Positions 53,357 through 62,051 of a DNA stretch of 64,000 nt are shown piece by piece. Below the pieces are notes generated by a model. That model searched no databases, was not told the DNA's origin, and saw nothing but the letters and a program-made list of their open reading frames with translations. Source of the stretch: CBDCWT01 sp965223305 (GTDB lineage: Bacteria > Planctomycetota > Planctomycetia > Pirellulales > Pirellulaceae); the NCBI GenBank assembly GCA_965223305.1, contig CBDCWT010000058.1, forward strand, positions 1 through 64,000, read 5' to 3'. How positions within the stretch are numbered: the first letter of the stretch is position 1; each line of letters begins with the position of its first letter. Both the position numbers and the translations under genes were made by a program.

Positions 53357-56300
53357 TCAGGTCGTGTCCTGTTGACGGTGTAGGGCGGCGAATTCCTCAC
53401 CGCGCCGCAAGCGGCTGGGGTTCGTAAAAGTCCAAAACAATCCAGGCCGGATTAAGAACTCGCAGAGAGTTGAGGTCACCAAACCACCCACGATAACCGT
53501 GGCAACGGGAAAGAGTATTTCCCGCCCTGGAAGATAGCCGCCGATGACGAGCGGAATGAGACCGAGGCCTGTTGTTAACGCCGTCATGAGCACGGGCGCA
53601 AGCCGTTCCAGGCTGCCGGCTAAGACCATCTCCTTGGAAAAACCCTCTTCCTTCATGCGTTCTAAATAGGTGGAGATGAGCAGCAATCCGTTGCGAGCGG
53701 CGATCCCTCCCAGCGAAATGAAACCGACCATCGCGGCTACGGACATCGTTTGACCGGTAAGATGGAGTGCCAGAACGCCGCCAATAAAGGCTGCTGGAAG
53801 TGACATCACAATCTGTGCAGCGAGATTCGCAGACGAATACGTCGTGTACAGGACGACGAATACGACAGCCAAAGCCAGACCGCTCAGCAGCACAATCCGC
53901 TGGCTTGCTTCCTGTTGCGCTTCAAACTGACCGGCATAACTCACGAAGTATCCGTCGGGCAGCTGTACTCGTTCTTCGATCCTACGCTTGATCTCCGCTA
54001 CAGCACTGCCAAGGTCTCGCCCCATTGTATTGACACGAACAACAATGCGCCGGCGACCATCGTCTCTCTTAATGGTGTTGGGCCCAATCGCCTCATAGAC
54101 GTGGGCGACGGCGTGTAATGGAATATGTGCACCGGACGGCAGTTCGAGCGAGATACGATGAAATCCATCTAGATCCCTGCGATAAGGTTCGTCCAATCGC
54201 AGTAGCAGATCGAACGTCCTCTGGCCGTCGATGATTTGCGAAACGTCGCGACCGTGCGTCGCTGTCTCGACGAAGTCCTGCACAAACTGGGCTGTTACGC
54301 CGTAATAGGCTAAACGATCTTGCCTGAGCTCCACGCGGAATTGCGGAGTCAGCTCCTGCTGTTCGATCACCGGAGATGCGATACCATCGACGTCATCGAT
54401 CGCATCTCTGATCTCTTTGGCCTTCATACGCAGTAGAGTGAGGTCATCGCCCACTAACTTGATGGCGATCTGCGCGGTTACACCCGACAGCATGTGACTG
54501 ATGAGGTGGGCGATCGGTTGCTCGATCTCAGTTTCCACGCCCGGTACGTACTCTACTGCATCGTGCAGTTCTTCGATAAGCTCCGAGCGCGACAGTCCAC
54601 TGTCTGGATTCAGTGACATCACGTACTCGCTGGTGTTGACACCCATGACGTGCTCGTCCTGCTCTGCGCGGCCGGTACGGCAGGTAAACCAGAGCAGCGG
54701 TGCCCTGGGATGGCTCTCCGACTTGACCAGCTTCAGCAAGTTGGCATCGGCAATACGGCTGATTTCGCGGCTCGTTTCCAGTGACGTACCCGGTGGCGCG
54801 AAGAGATTAACTTGGGCCGCCCCTTCGTCGAACGGCGGCAAGAAATCCCTCCCCATACCCACCGCCGACATCGTGCCGACGACCGTACCGATGCCGAGGA
54901 GAGACAACATGGCGGTGAGCCCAACTGGATGCAAACTGAACCTGATGGCCGGACGGGCAACCCACTTTAACGCCCGCAGGAATACACCGTCGCGCCGTGT
55001 CGCCGTCACCTTGGCGGCCGGGAGCAGGTAATAGGACAACACAGGTGTGACAGTCAACGAGACAAGTGTCGAGGCGATGATCGAGACAATGTACGCGATT
55101 CCCAACGGTGTAAAGAGCCGGCCCTCGATGCCGCTGAGTGCAAACAGTGGAGAAAACACCACAACCACGAGGACCGTACTCACGAAGATCGCGTTACGGA
55201 CCTCCACGCTCGCCTTGAGAACAACGAGCAACACTGGATGAGGGCTTTCTGCCTGCCGATTCTGCCGCAACCGACGAAAGATGTTCTCCACCCCTACGAT
55301 CGCATCGTCGACGAGTTCTCCCAGTGCAACCGCCAATCCACCGAGGGTCATGACGTTGATCGAAAGATCGAACCAGCGAAAAACTAGAGCCGTCACCAAG
55401 ATCGATAGCGGAATCGCAGTCAGCGTAATGAACGTCGTGCGGAAGTTAAGGAGAAACAAGAACAAGATGATTACCACCAACAAAGCACCGTCCCGCAGAG
55501 CTTCGACAACGTTTTGGACGCTGTGGTCAATGAACTCCCGCTGTTCGTAAGTCGCTTGAATAACGACGTCGCTTGGCAGAGATGTTCTTAGCTCGTCGAT
55601 CGCTTCCTGAATTCGCTCCGTCACAGCACGGGTGTCCGCGGCAGGCTGCTTTTGGATCGTCAGCACGACGGCCGCCTTTCCGTTAACCGATGAGTCACCT
55701 CGCTTGATCTGGGAAGCTTCCTTGACCGCTGCTACCTGCTTCACGAGCACTGCGCGCTTGAGTGTGTCCTTGATGACGACATTTCCGATGTCGGCTGCAG
55801 ATCGGAACCGCCCTAGGCCGCGGATCAAGAACTCGCGCGAGTCACGACTCATGAAGCCGCCGCTTACATTCAAGTTGCTTGCCGACAGCGCAGTCTCAAC
55901 CTCCGCCAAGGACACTTCGTATTGGTGCATCTTGTGAAGATCCACCAACACATGATATTGTTTGCGACCGCCGCCCATCGTGATTACCTGCGAGACACCT
56001 TCGATCGTGAGCAGCCGCTGTCGGACCACCCAATCGGCCAGAGTCCGGATCTCTCGAGGAGAGGTCGTGCCATCTTCGCTCCAGATGCCGACGAGCACGA
56101 TCTGACCCAAGAGAGATGAGATGGGGCCCATTTGCGGTTTGACGTCAGCGGGTAGGAGGTCGAGCGCAGTGGTCATTCTCTCCTGGACGATCTGCCGGGC
56201 TGTGTAGACATCCACGTCCCAATCGAACTCGACGTTGACAACCGACAGCCCAATGTCCGACGAGCTCCGTATGGCAATGACACCCACGGCGCCGTTGAGC

Positions 56301-56515
56301 GCGGTCTCCAACGGAATCGTCACCCGCTGTTCGACTTCTTCGGGTGCCAGTCCGTGGCACTCGGTCACCACGACGACGCGCGGGCGCGTGAGGTTAGGTA
56401 GAACGTCGATCGGCAATGAGGTGCCGACGAGGCTGCCCAGCACAACTACAGCCAGGGCGGCGCAGACGATCAGCCAACGGTGCCCGAGAGAGAATTGAAT
56501 GATGTAATTTAGCAT
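53357..56515 (-). CDS. Heavy-metal efflux RND transporter (CusA/CzcA family)
   Basis: 1,052 residues with the RND layout: helix 1 (WLIVCAALAVVVLGSLVGTS), two large periplasmic loops and twelve membrane helices. DVLPNLTRPRVVVVTECHGL and EEVEQRVTIPLETALNGAVG are the conserved start of the HME branch. In helix 4, GGLAVALGELVDDAIVGVEN carries acidic residues of the proton relay (VDDAI type). The periplasmic part keeps GGRKQYHVLVDLHKM. It exports cations or, in this divergent branch, possibly other substrates; metal specificity cannot be read. The ATG at 56515 has GAGGAG six bases upstream. The membrane-fusion partner lies upstream on the same strand, separated by a repeat block of about 300 bases; no outer-membrane channel gene is seen. 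Confidence 0.92.
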   Translation of the reverse strand: MLNYIIQFSLGHRWLIVCAALAVVVLGSLVGTSLPIDVLPNLTRPRVVVVTECHGLAPEEVEQRVTIPLETALNGAVGVIAIRSSSDIGLSVVNVEFDWDVDVYTARQIVQERMTTALDLLPADVKPQMGPISSLLGQIVLVGIWSEDGTTSPREIRTLADWVVRQRLLTIEGVSQVITMGGGRKQYHVLVDLHKMHQYEVSLAEVETALSASNLNVSGGFMSRDSREFLIRGLGRFRSAADIGNVVIKDTLKRAVLVKQVAAVKEASQIKRGDSSVNGKAAVVLTIQKQPAADTRAVTERIQEAIDELRTSLPSDVVIQATYEQREFIDHSVQNVVEALRDGALLVVIILFLFLLNFRTTFITLTAIPLSILVTALVFRWFDLSINVMTLGGLAVALGELVDDAIVGVENIFRRLRQNRQAESPHPVLLVVLKASVEVRNAIFVSTVLVVVVFSPLFALSGIEGRLFTPLGIAYIVSIIASTLVSLTVTPVLSYYLLPAAKVTATRRDGVFLRALKWVARPAIRFSLHPVGLTAMLSLLGIGTVVGTMSAVGMGRDFLPPFDEGAAQVNLFAPPGTSLETSREISRIADANLLKLVKSESHPRAPLLWFTCRTGRAEQDEHVMGVNTSEYVMSLNPDSGLSRSELIEELHDAVEYVPGVETEIEQPIAHLISHMLSGVTAQIAIKLVGDDLTLLRMKAKEIRDAIDDVDGIASPVIEQQELTPQFRVELRQDRLAYYGVTAQFVQDFVETATHGRDVSQIIDGQRTFDLLLRLDEPYRRDLDGFHRISLELPSGAHIPLHAVAHVYEAIGPNTIKRDDGRRRIVVRVNTMGRDLGSAVAEIKRRIEERVQLPDGYFVSYAGQFEAQQEASQRIVLLSGLALAVVFVVLYTTYSSANLAAQIVMSLPAAFIGGVLALHLTGQTMSVAAMVGFISLGGIAARNGLLLISTYLERMKEEGFSKEMVLAGSLERLAPVLMTALTTGLGLIPLVIGGYLPGREILFPVATVIVGGLVTSTLCEFLIRPGLFWTFTNPSRLRRGEEFAALHRQQDTT

Positions 56516-56639
56516 GACGGCTCCTCGCACCACTGCTGGCGTTCGGTTGGCAAACTACGCGTCGCGCGGCCTGTTGGGCTTCGGCTCAAAACCAAGAAAC
56601 GATCAGTGAAGCGGTTCCGGTCTGTCCCTCTCCCGACAA

Positions 56640-56860
56640 CGAGGCCGTGCAGCTTTCTGAGTTTTGCGTGACTTCGTTTTTCTTCACTCTCCGCTCGGGG
56701 AGAGTCGGCCCAAAGGGCCGGAGAGGGGGGAGTCCTCGGACGCTACCCGCCGGTTTCGCTGAGGAACCGTGGGCTAACGCCCAGCGGCTGATTTGCAGCG
56801 TAGCCGAACTCACCAGGGTTTGGCGGACTGCATGAAGCGTAAGCTGCACCGCCTCCAACG
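56640..56860. repeat. Composite repeat block inside the RND operon
   Basis: Minus-orientation mosaic with the hairpins ACTCTCCGCTCGGGGAGAGT and GGCCCAAAGGGCC, then CCGTGGGCTAACGCCCAGCG, GTAGCCGAACTCACCAGGGT and GACTGCATGAAGCG. It separates the adaptor (upstream) from the pump (downstream). The hairpins could lower read-through into the pump gene. Confidence 0.7.
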
Positions 56861-56889
56861 GGTGAGGGAACATACTTTTTGGACAACGG

Positions 56890-58341
56890 CTAATGGTCGT
56901 GATGATGATGCCCACCTCCCCCCGCCGACTGCAGTTCCATCGCCAGATGAAGCTGATACGCGCGATTCAAGGCTACCCGTTGCGTGAGAGAGAGTTGATC
57001 GTCATCGGCGACAATCGCCCAGCGGTCGTCGCGATGCAATAGCCGCACTGGTACAGGCTCGAACTCTATAAAGATCTCGTCGTGAGCGTCTTGCAAATCG
57101 TTGCTGTTTTGATCGTCCAGCGCTGGATCATCATGCTCGACAAAGACGAATGCCTCGGGGCCTTCGACCACGACGGCGTCCAACGGCAACAACAATTGAT
57201 CCTCCCAGTGCTCCGTAGGAAGCTTCACGTGGACACGTTGGCCGGGCTTGAACCTCCACTGCTGAAACTCTCGTCCGTGCTCGTCGGCAATTGACTCGAC
57301 CACTTCATTTCTAATCGGCAAGTAGAAACTGCTCGTCTGTGTTTCCCGGTCGACGTGGTTGTCGACATGCAATAGCTCGAGCCCCTGCAGCAGCAAGGTA
57401 TGTGAGTGTTCTCTATCGTGCTCGTGACCAAACTCGACGTTCACTTTCCAACCTGCTTCACTGATCTTCGCCAGTGCTGGCAGATCCCTGTCGAAGGCCT
57501 GGCCTTGAATGTAGAGCTCAGCATGGTACGCCAGCTGGCATAGTTCTTCGCCGCGTTGAACGGTTTTTCCCGGATGGACCTGGATCCGCTCGACGGAGAA
57601 TTCCCGCGGCGGACTCGGCGAGACAACAGACACCGGAATAGTCGGCGAAGTCGGTGATTCGAGGAACGCCGGCACTACAACTTCAATACTCGTGGCCAGG
57701 GACCGGTTCTCTAGCACAGCAACCAGCATCGCCTCCGGTAGTCCGCGCCCGAGGATTTCCTGCTTGAGCGTGGTTTGCGACGCCTCGAGTTGGTTTAACT
57801 CGTATTCGAACTCTCTCAGGCGGTTCCGGGACAGTACACCGGATTCTGCCGGAGGCGAGAGCCTGGCAATTTCCTTCCGGAGGACTTCTTCGCGGGAAAG
57901 TGTGGCCAGCAGCTTCGACTGAGCTTCCGTCAGGCCATCATCCGTAATGCTCAAAGTGAACAAGCCGGCTGCCGGCCCTACTGCCTGGCCCTCGAGCACT
58001 GACACGCTCTCAACGATGCCGGAAACCGGGGCCGACACCGACCGGTTACTCCAACCCGGAATCTCTGTGACCTCTCCGGGAACCGTAATCGACTTCCAGT
58101 ATTCGCCGCGCGAGATCTTGCCGAGTCGCAAGTCAAGATTCTCAAAGGCCTGTTCTGTCAGAGCTAAGTGCTCATCCTCGTGGGGGACTGCGTGGCCAGT
58201 GTCATTCGGATCGTGGGCCGCATCTTCTTCGACGCCGACGAGCAGCCTCGGATAAAAGTAGAGCCCGCTGACATTGCCGGCAACGAAAGCGAGCGTGACT
58301 GCGATCGCTGAAATTAGTACGTTTTGCGCAATGCGTGACAC
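56890..58341 (-). CDS. RND efflux periplasmic adaptor (CusB/HlyD type) with His-rich tail
   Basis: 483 residues. One N-terminal membrane anchor (NVLISAIAVTLAFVAGNVSG) leads into a periplasmic adaptor: lipoyl-like half (VSAPVSGIVESVSVLEGQAV), a helical hairpin (about 150-220), the second half (FSVERIQVHPGKTVQRGEEL) and beta-barrel parts (RFKPGQRVHVKLP, LLLPLDAVVVEGPEAFVFVE). His-rich sites in the loop (EFGHEHDREHSHT) and at the C-terminus (GGGGHHHHDH) suggest metal binding. The start is a GTG with AAAGG eight bases upstream; the longer frame to 58413 is not protein-like. It links the RND pump to the outer membrane. The small Cys/His protein gene precedes it on the same strand. Confidence 0.88.
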   Translation of the reverse strand: MSRIAQNVLISAIAVTLAFVAGNVSGLYFYPRLLVGVEEDAAHDPNDTGHAVPHEDEHLALTEQAFENLDLRLGKISRGEYWKSITVPGEVTEIPGWSNRSVSAPVSGIVESVSVLEGQAVGPAAGLFTLSITDDGLTEAQSKLLATLSREEVLRKEIARLSPPAESGVLSRNRLREFEYELNQLEASQTTLKQEILGRGLPEAMLVAVLENRSLATSIEVVVPAFLESPTSPTIPVSVVSPSPPREFSVERIQVHPGKTVQRGEELCQLAYHAELYIQGQAFDRDLPALAKISEAGWKVNVEFGHEHDREHSHTLLLQGLELLHVDNHVDRETQTSSFYLPIRNEVVESIADEHGREFQQWRFKPGQRVHVKLPTEHWEDQLLLPLDAVVVEGPEAFVFVEHDDPALDDQNSNDLQDAHDEIFIEFEPVPVRLLHRDDRWAIVADDDQLSLTQRVALNRAYQLHLAMELQSAGGGGHHHHDH

Positions 58342-58437
58342 TCTCAGTACCTTTCTAAGCGGGAGAGAAGGCGCGCAGCCATTCGAAGCAGCCGAACAGC
58401 TAGCACGTGGCATCAGCAGCCGGGTACTGCGAGCCGC

Positions 58438-58848
58438 CTAGAGCAGGAAAACCTGCAGCGAACTGAGAAGAGCGTTGGTGCCCAGAGGCCCGGGGGGACC
58501 TCGGTCCAACGATCGGCGGCTTGGCGTCAGCGCAACCGCTACGAGAGGCTGTTGGAGAACGACCGCTTCATCGCAAAGCCAGCAAGAGCTACCTTCCCAT
58601 GAACGGGACGTGCTCACAAACTGGACCCGCGGATCGTGCGAACAGTCGTGTTCTTGCTGGACAACCAGCGTTGCGCGGTCCACGTCGACAGCAAGGTCGC
58701 CGTCGTGGTCCGCGAGCCCCAACACGCGGAGCCAGTGGTTGTGTTCGAGACAGCCACAAGGACATGCGCCGAGTTGATAGATCAGGCAGACAGACAGCAC
58801 CACCGATGTGATGCGCGCCTGACGACATGAGTGTACCCTGCTGTTCAT
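58438..58848 (-). CDS. Small Cys/His-rich exported hypothetical protein
   Basis: 136 residues. The N-terminus (RITSVVLSVCLIYQLGA) is a likely signal peptide, followed at once by CPCGCLEHNHWLRVLGLADHD. More Cys and His follow (QQEHDCSHDPRVQF, SSCWLCDEA). Such a set of soft ligands suits metal binding, which fits its place about 100 bases upstream of the adaptor of a heavy-metal efflux system. I do not recognise a named family. The coding case rests on the signal-like start, the ligand pattern and operon position; competing frames on the plus strand exist, but they have no such logic. Confidence 0.6.
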   Translation of the reverse strand: MNSRVHSCRQARITSVVLSVCLIYQLGACPCGCLEHNHWLRVLGLADHDGDLAVDVDRATLVVQQEHDCSHDPRVQFVSTSRSWEGSSCWLCDEAVVLQQPLVAVALTPSRRSLDRGPPGPLGTNALLSSLQVFLL

Positions 58849-59079
58849 AGCGTTTCTCGACCTATTCTAGCAAGGGCGCTGGCGAGATACGAGAAACTTT
58901 TCCGAGGTGCTGCTGGCCTCGCCAGTCAAGGACAACTCGCTAACTCGGTCACGGCGTGCGCACAGCACTGACCGCTGATTGGGTCGCCGGCAACCACATC
59001 CGCAACTGAGACTCAGTTTCACTTGCAACCTGACCGCAGGGCGGCTGTTCGGCCGACATGATTGACCGGTCAAGGAAGC

Positions 59080-59495
59080 TCGACCACATCCTGTCAATCA
59101 TGTTAATCCTGTCTCACAATCCGTTGATCACAATGGCTAGACAGGATTAACAGGATCAACATGATATAGAGTCAGCAAGGAAGTCGCTCCCTTTCTACAT
59201 CTGACGGCCCGACACGGCGACAACGCACACAGCCAACCCTGTCACCACCACATCATGTCAATCATGTTAATCCTGTCTGGCTATTCGTTCATCGTGACGG
59301 CTGGACAGGGTTAACAAGGTCAACATGACAAAAAGCCGGCAAGGAGATCGCTCACTTTCTTCATTTCTTCATCTGAGAGCTCGGCACGGCGGCGACGCAC
59401 ACGGCCAACCGCATTGCCACTACATCCTGTCAATCATGTTAATCCTGTCTGGCTACCCGTTCATCACAACGGCTGGACAGGTCAACAAATATTAG
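59080..59495. repeat. Array of about 165-bp repeats, left part (three units)
   Basis: Each unit has a core such as CCTGTCAATCATGTTAATCC, then TGTCTGGCTA, an arm GCTAGACAGGATTAACAGG that pairs with it, and a spacer with CGGCACGGCG and CACACAGCCAACC. Cores begin near 59088, 59252 and 59424. The third unit is cut off after GGCTGGACAGGTCAACAA, just before the IS256-type element. The array resumes at about 61430. Confidence 0.8.
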
Positions 59496-59506
59496 GTGGT
59501 GTAACA

Positions 59507-60958
59507 TTCTTTCTGTAAAAGCGCAGTGGCGCGCCGAACTTAATTGATTCGGAGCGTCGCTGATAGGCGGCTTGAAAAAGCGTGGGCCGCTGTCGATCTT
59601 TCTTTTCGCAGGACACTACTCTAGCGAAAGGAGACCCACATGGCCCACGACGATCAATCTACTCGTTTCGAAGAGCTGCTCCAACTACTCGGCGAACATG
59701 GCTTTGAGGGAATGGGGCACGCGATTGAGATTCTCATGAATGAGGCGATGAAACTCGAGCGCGCGGAAGCCCTGGGCGCGATGCCGTATCAGCGGACCGA
59801 AGCGCGACGTGGATATGCCAATGGATACAAGTCCAAGACGGTCAACAGCCGACTCGGCCAACTGCGCGTTAACGTTCCTCAGACCCGAGATGTGGAGTTC
59901 TATCCGTCGACATTGGAACGGGGCGAACGCAGTGAGCGGGCGCTCAAATTAGCGGTGGCGGAGATGTACGTGCAGGGAGTATCGACCAGGAAAGTGGCGG
60001 AGATCACTCAGGAGCTGTGTGGATTGGAGGTCAGTAGTACTCAGGTCAGTCGGGCCGCCGAGCTGCTGGACGAAGAACTGCAAGCCTGGCGGGAGCGTCC
60101 ACTGGAAACGGTGCCGTATGTGATTCTCGATGCTCGCTACGAGAAGGTTCGCCACGGAGGCAGCGTACGTGACTGCGCGGTACTGATCGCCACCGGCATT
60201 TTGGAGAACGGTCAACGCAGCATCCTGGGCGTCAGCGTCTCACTTTCCGAAGCAGAGGTTCACTGGAGAAGCTTCTTTGAAGAGTCTGATCGACCGTGGC
60301 TTGCACGGTGTTCAGTTGATCGTTTCCGACGATCACGCGGGGCTGAAGCAGGCTCGCAAGGCATGCTTCGCAGGCGTGGCCTGGCAGCGCTGCCAGTTTC
60401 ACCCTCCTCCAGAACGCTCTGAACTACGTACCCAAGATAACCATGCGTCCGGAAGTCATCCAGGACTTGCGTAACGTGCTCAACGCAGCGGATCGTCACG
60501 AAGCAGATCGTCTCCTCAAGTTGATGGTCGAGAAGTACGCCGAGACGGCGCCGGATCTATCCCGTTGGCTCGAGACCAACGTTGCGGAAAGTCTGACGGT
60601 GTTCGAATTGGAACCTTCTCACCGCCGCCGTCTTCGCACGACGAACATGCTTGAGCGGCTAAACCAGGAGATCAAACGTCGCACCAGAGTGGCAACGCTG
60701 TTTCCCAACGAAGCGTCGCTCCTGCGGTTAGTCAGCGCGATCCTCAGCGAGACCAGCGACGATTGGGAAACTGGCAAAGTCTATTTGACAATGCAAACAA
60801 CGCCTCCCAAAAACGGAACACAGAGAAAGGCTAGCGGGGGTCCAGGGGGGCGGCAATGAGCCCCCCGGTCTGCGTGAACGCAAAAGAAAACGGCGGCGAA
60901 GCCGCTCCATACTATTTACAAAACGCGAAAATGAGATCGACAGAATTTACAGAAGGAA
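59507..60958 (+). mobile_element. IS256-family insertion sequence (decayed)
   Basis: Imperfect terminal inverted repeats TTCTTTCTGTAAAA (59507-59520) and TTTACAGAAGGAA (60946-60958, inverted) enclose one transposase gene. The length of about 1.45 kb suits the family. I could not see a clear target duplication. The element, together with the GxxExxY gene, splits the tandem repeat array. The transposase is broken by two frameshifts, so the copy is probably inactive unless the sequence is wrong. Confidence 0.72.
59640..60859 (+). pseudogene. IS256-family transposase with two frameshifts
   Basis: A DDE transposase of about 406 residues once both frames are restored. The first frame (59640-60422) has GAMPYQRTEARRGYANGYKS, RERPLETVPYVILDARYEKV with the first catalytic Asp, and ends wrongly after AEVHWRSFF. 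Removing one T at 60276-60278 restores SFLKSLIDRGLHGVQLIVSD, which holds the second Asp (VSDDHAGL). Removing one C at 60402-60404 restores CQFHLLQNALNYVPKITM, and the last frame (from 60443) carries the catalytic Glu in TTNMLERLNQEIKRRT. The ATG has AAAGGAGA upstream. The gene ends in a GC-rich stem (GGGGGGC and GCCCCCC) that holds the stop codon in its loop. Family identification is firm; whether the shifts are real is open. Confidence 0.88.
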
Positions 60959-61003
60959 GGTTGCTCGACCAAATATTAAAAGTCTGGCAACTCACCCGTC
61001 CAC

Positions 61004-61381
61004 TTAATCGCCACTCTTGTAAACACGAAACTTCCGACGGACGTCGACTTTTGTTGGTCCAAAGTTGATAAGCAAACCAATCTCGATCCCTGTGGCCGTC
61101 AAGTAATTCACTAGCTGGACCTCATGAACGATCGCTAGCCGTGCGACTGACTTCAGCTCCAGAATCAGCTCGTCTTCGACCAGAATGTCGGCAACGAAGT
61201 CACCGACGAGGATGTCGTCATAAGTCACCGAGATCGGCGCGTGCACCTCGTGCGTGATTCCTGCTTTGGTCAGCTCGATCGCCAACGCCTTCTCATAGAC
61301 TGACTCCAGGAATCCGAACCCAAGTCGATTGTAGACTTGAAATGCTGCACCAATAACTTGTTCACTCAACCTGTCATTCAT
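61004..61381 (-). CDS. GxxExxY protein (PD-(D/E)XK-like family)
   Basis: 125 residues. The family name motif is GFLESVYEKAL near residue 22. Downstream are HEVHAPISVTYDDILVGDF and ELILELKSVARLAIVHEVQL, the latter with the E-x-K core of a PD-(D/E)XK nuclease fold, then TATGIEIGLLINFGPTKV. Proteins of this family (PF13366) are widespread in planctomycetes, Bacteroidetes and cyanobacteria; their role is not established. The start MNDRLSEQVIG is the usual opening; the in-frame extension to 61435 is repeat-derived. It lies inside the tandem repeat array, next to the IS256-type element, on the opposite strand. Confidence 0.9.
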   Translation of the reverse strand: MNDRLSEQVIGAAFQVYNRLGFGFLESVYEKALAIELTKAGITHEVHAPISVTYDDILVGDFVADILVEDELILELKSVARLAIVHEVQLVNYLTATGIEIGLLINFGPTKVDVRRKFRVYKSGD

Positions 61382-61424
61382 TGTTCGCTTCGACAATGCT
61401 TGGAGTGACCAGCAGACAACCCAT

Positions 61425-62047
61425 CCTGCCTTCATGATAACGGCTAGACAGGATTAACAGGACCAACACGATAAAGAAGTCGGCAAGGAAGTACATCTGC
61501 AAAGCTCGACATGGCGACGACGCACACAGCCAACCGCGTCACCACCGCATCCTGTCAATCATGTCAATCCTGTCTCACAATCCGTTGATCACAATGGCTA
61601 GACAGGATTAACAGGATCAACATGATAAAGAGCCAGCAAGGAGGTCGCGCCCTTTCTACATCTGAAGGCTCGGCACGGCGACAGTGCACACAGCCAACCA
61701 CATCGCCACTACATCCTGTCAATCATGTTAATCCTGTCTGGCTATTCGTTCATCATGACGACTAGACAGGACCGACACGATAAAGCGCCGGAAAGGAGGT
61801 CGCTCACTTTCTACATCTGATGGCTCGGCACGGCGACGACGCACACAGCCAACCGCGTCACCACCGCATCCTGTCAATCATGTCAATCCTGTCTGGCTAT
61901 TCGTTCATCATGACAGCTAGACAGGACCGACACGATAACGCGCCGGAAAGGAGGTCGCTCACTTTCTACATCTGATGGCTCGGCACGGCGACGATGCACA
62001 CAGCCAACCGCGTCACCACCACATCCTGCCAATCATGTCGATCCTGT
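61425..62047. repeat. Array of about 155-165-bp repeats, right part (four units)
   Basis: Cores such as CATCCTGTCAATCATGTCAA recur near 61549, 61712, 61868 and 62022. The spacing is 154-164 bases. Each unit has the inverted arm TAGACAGGATTAACAGGA or a shortened form (TAGACAGGACCGACACGATA) and the spacer CGGCACGGCGACGA, CACACAGCCAACC. The last unit runs up to the stop codon of the DUF1501 gene. A first half-unit directly adjoins the GxxExxY gene start. Confidence 0.8.
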
Positions 62048-62051
62048 CGGG

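Noticed and set aside
59080..62047. Possible CRISPR array in the repeat-rich region
   Set aside because: Unit length is about 155-165 bases, spacers between cores are themselves conserved, and no cas gene is near. This is a tandem or interspersed repeat, not CRISPR.
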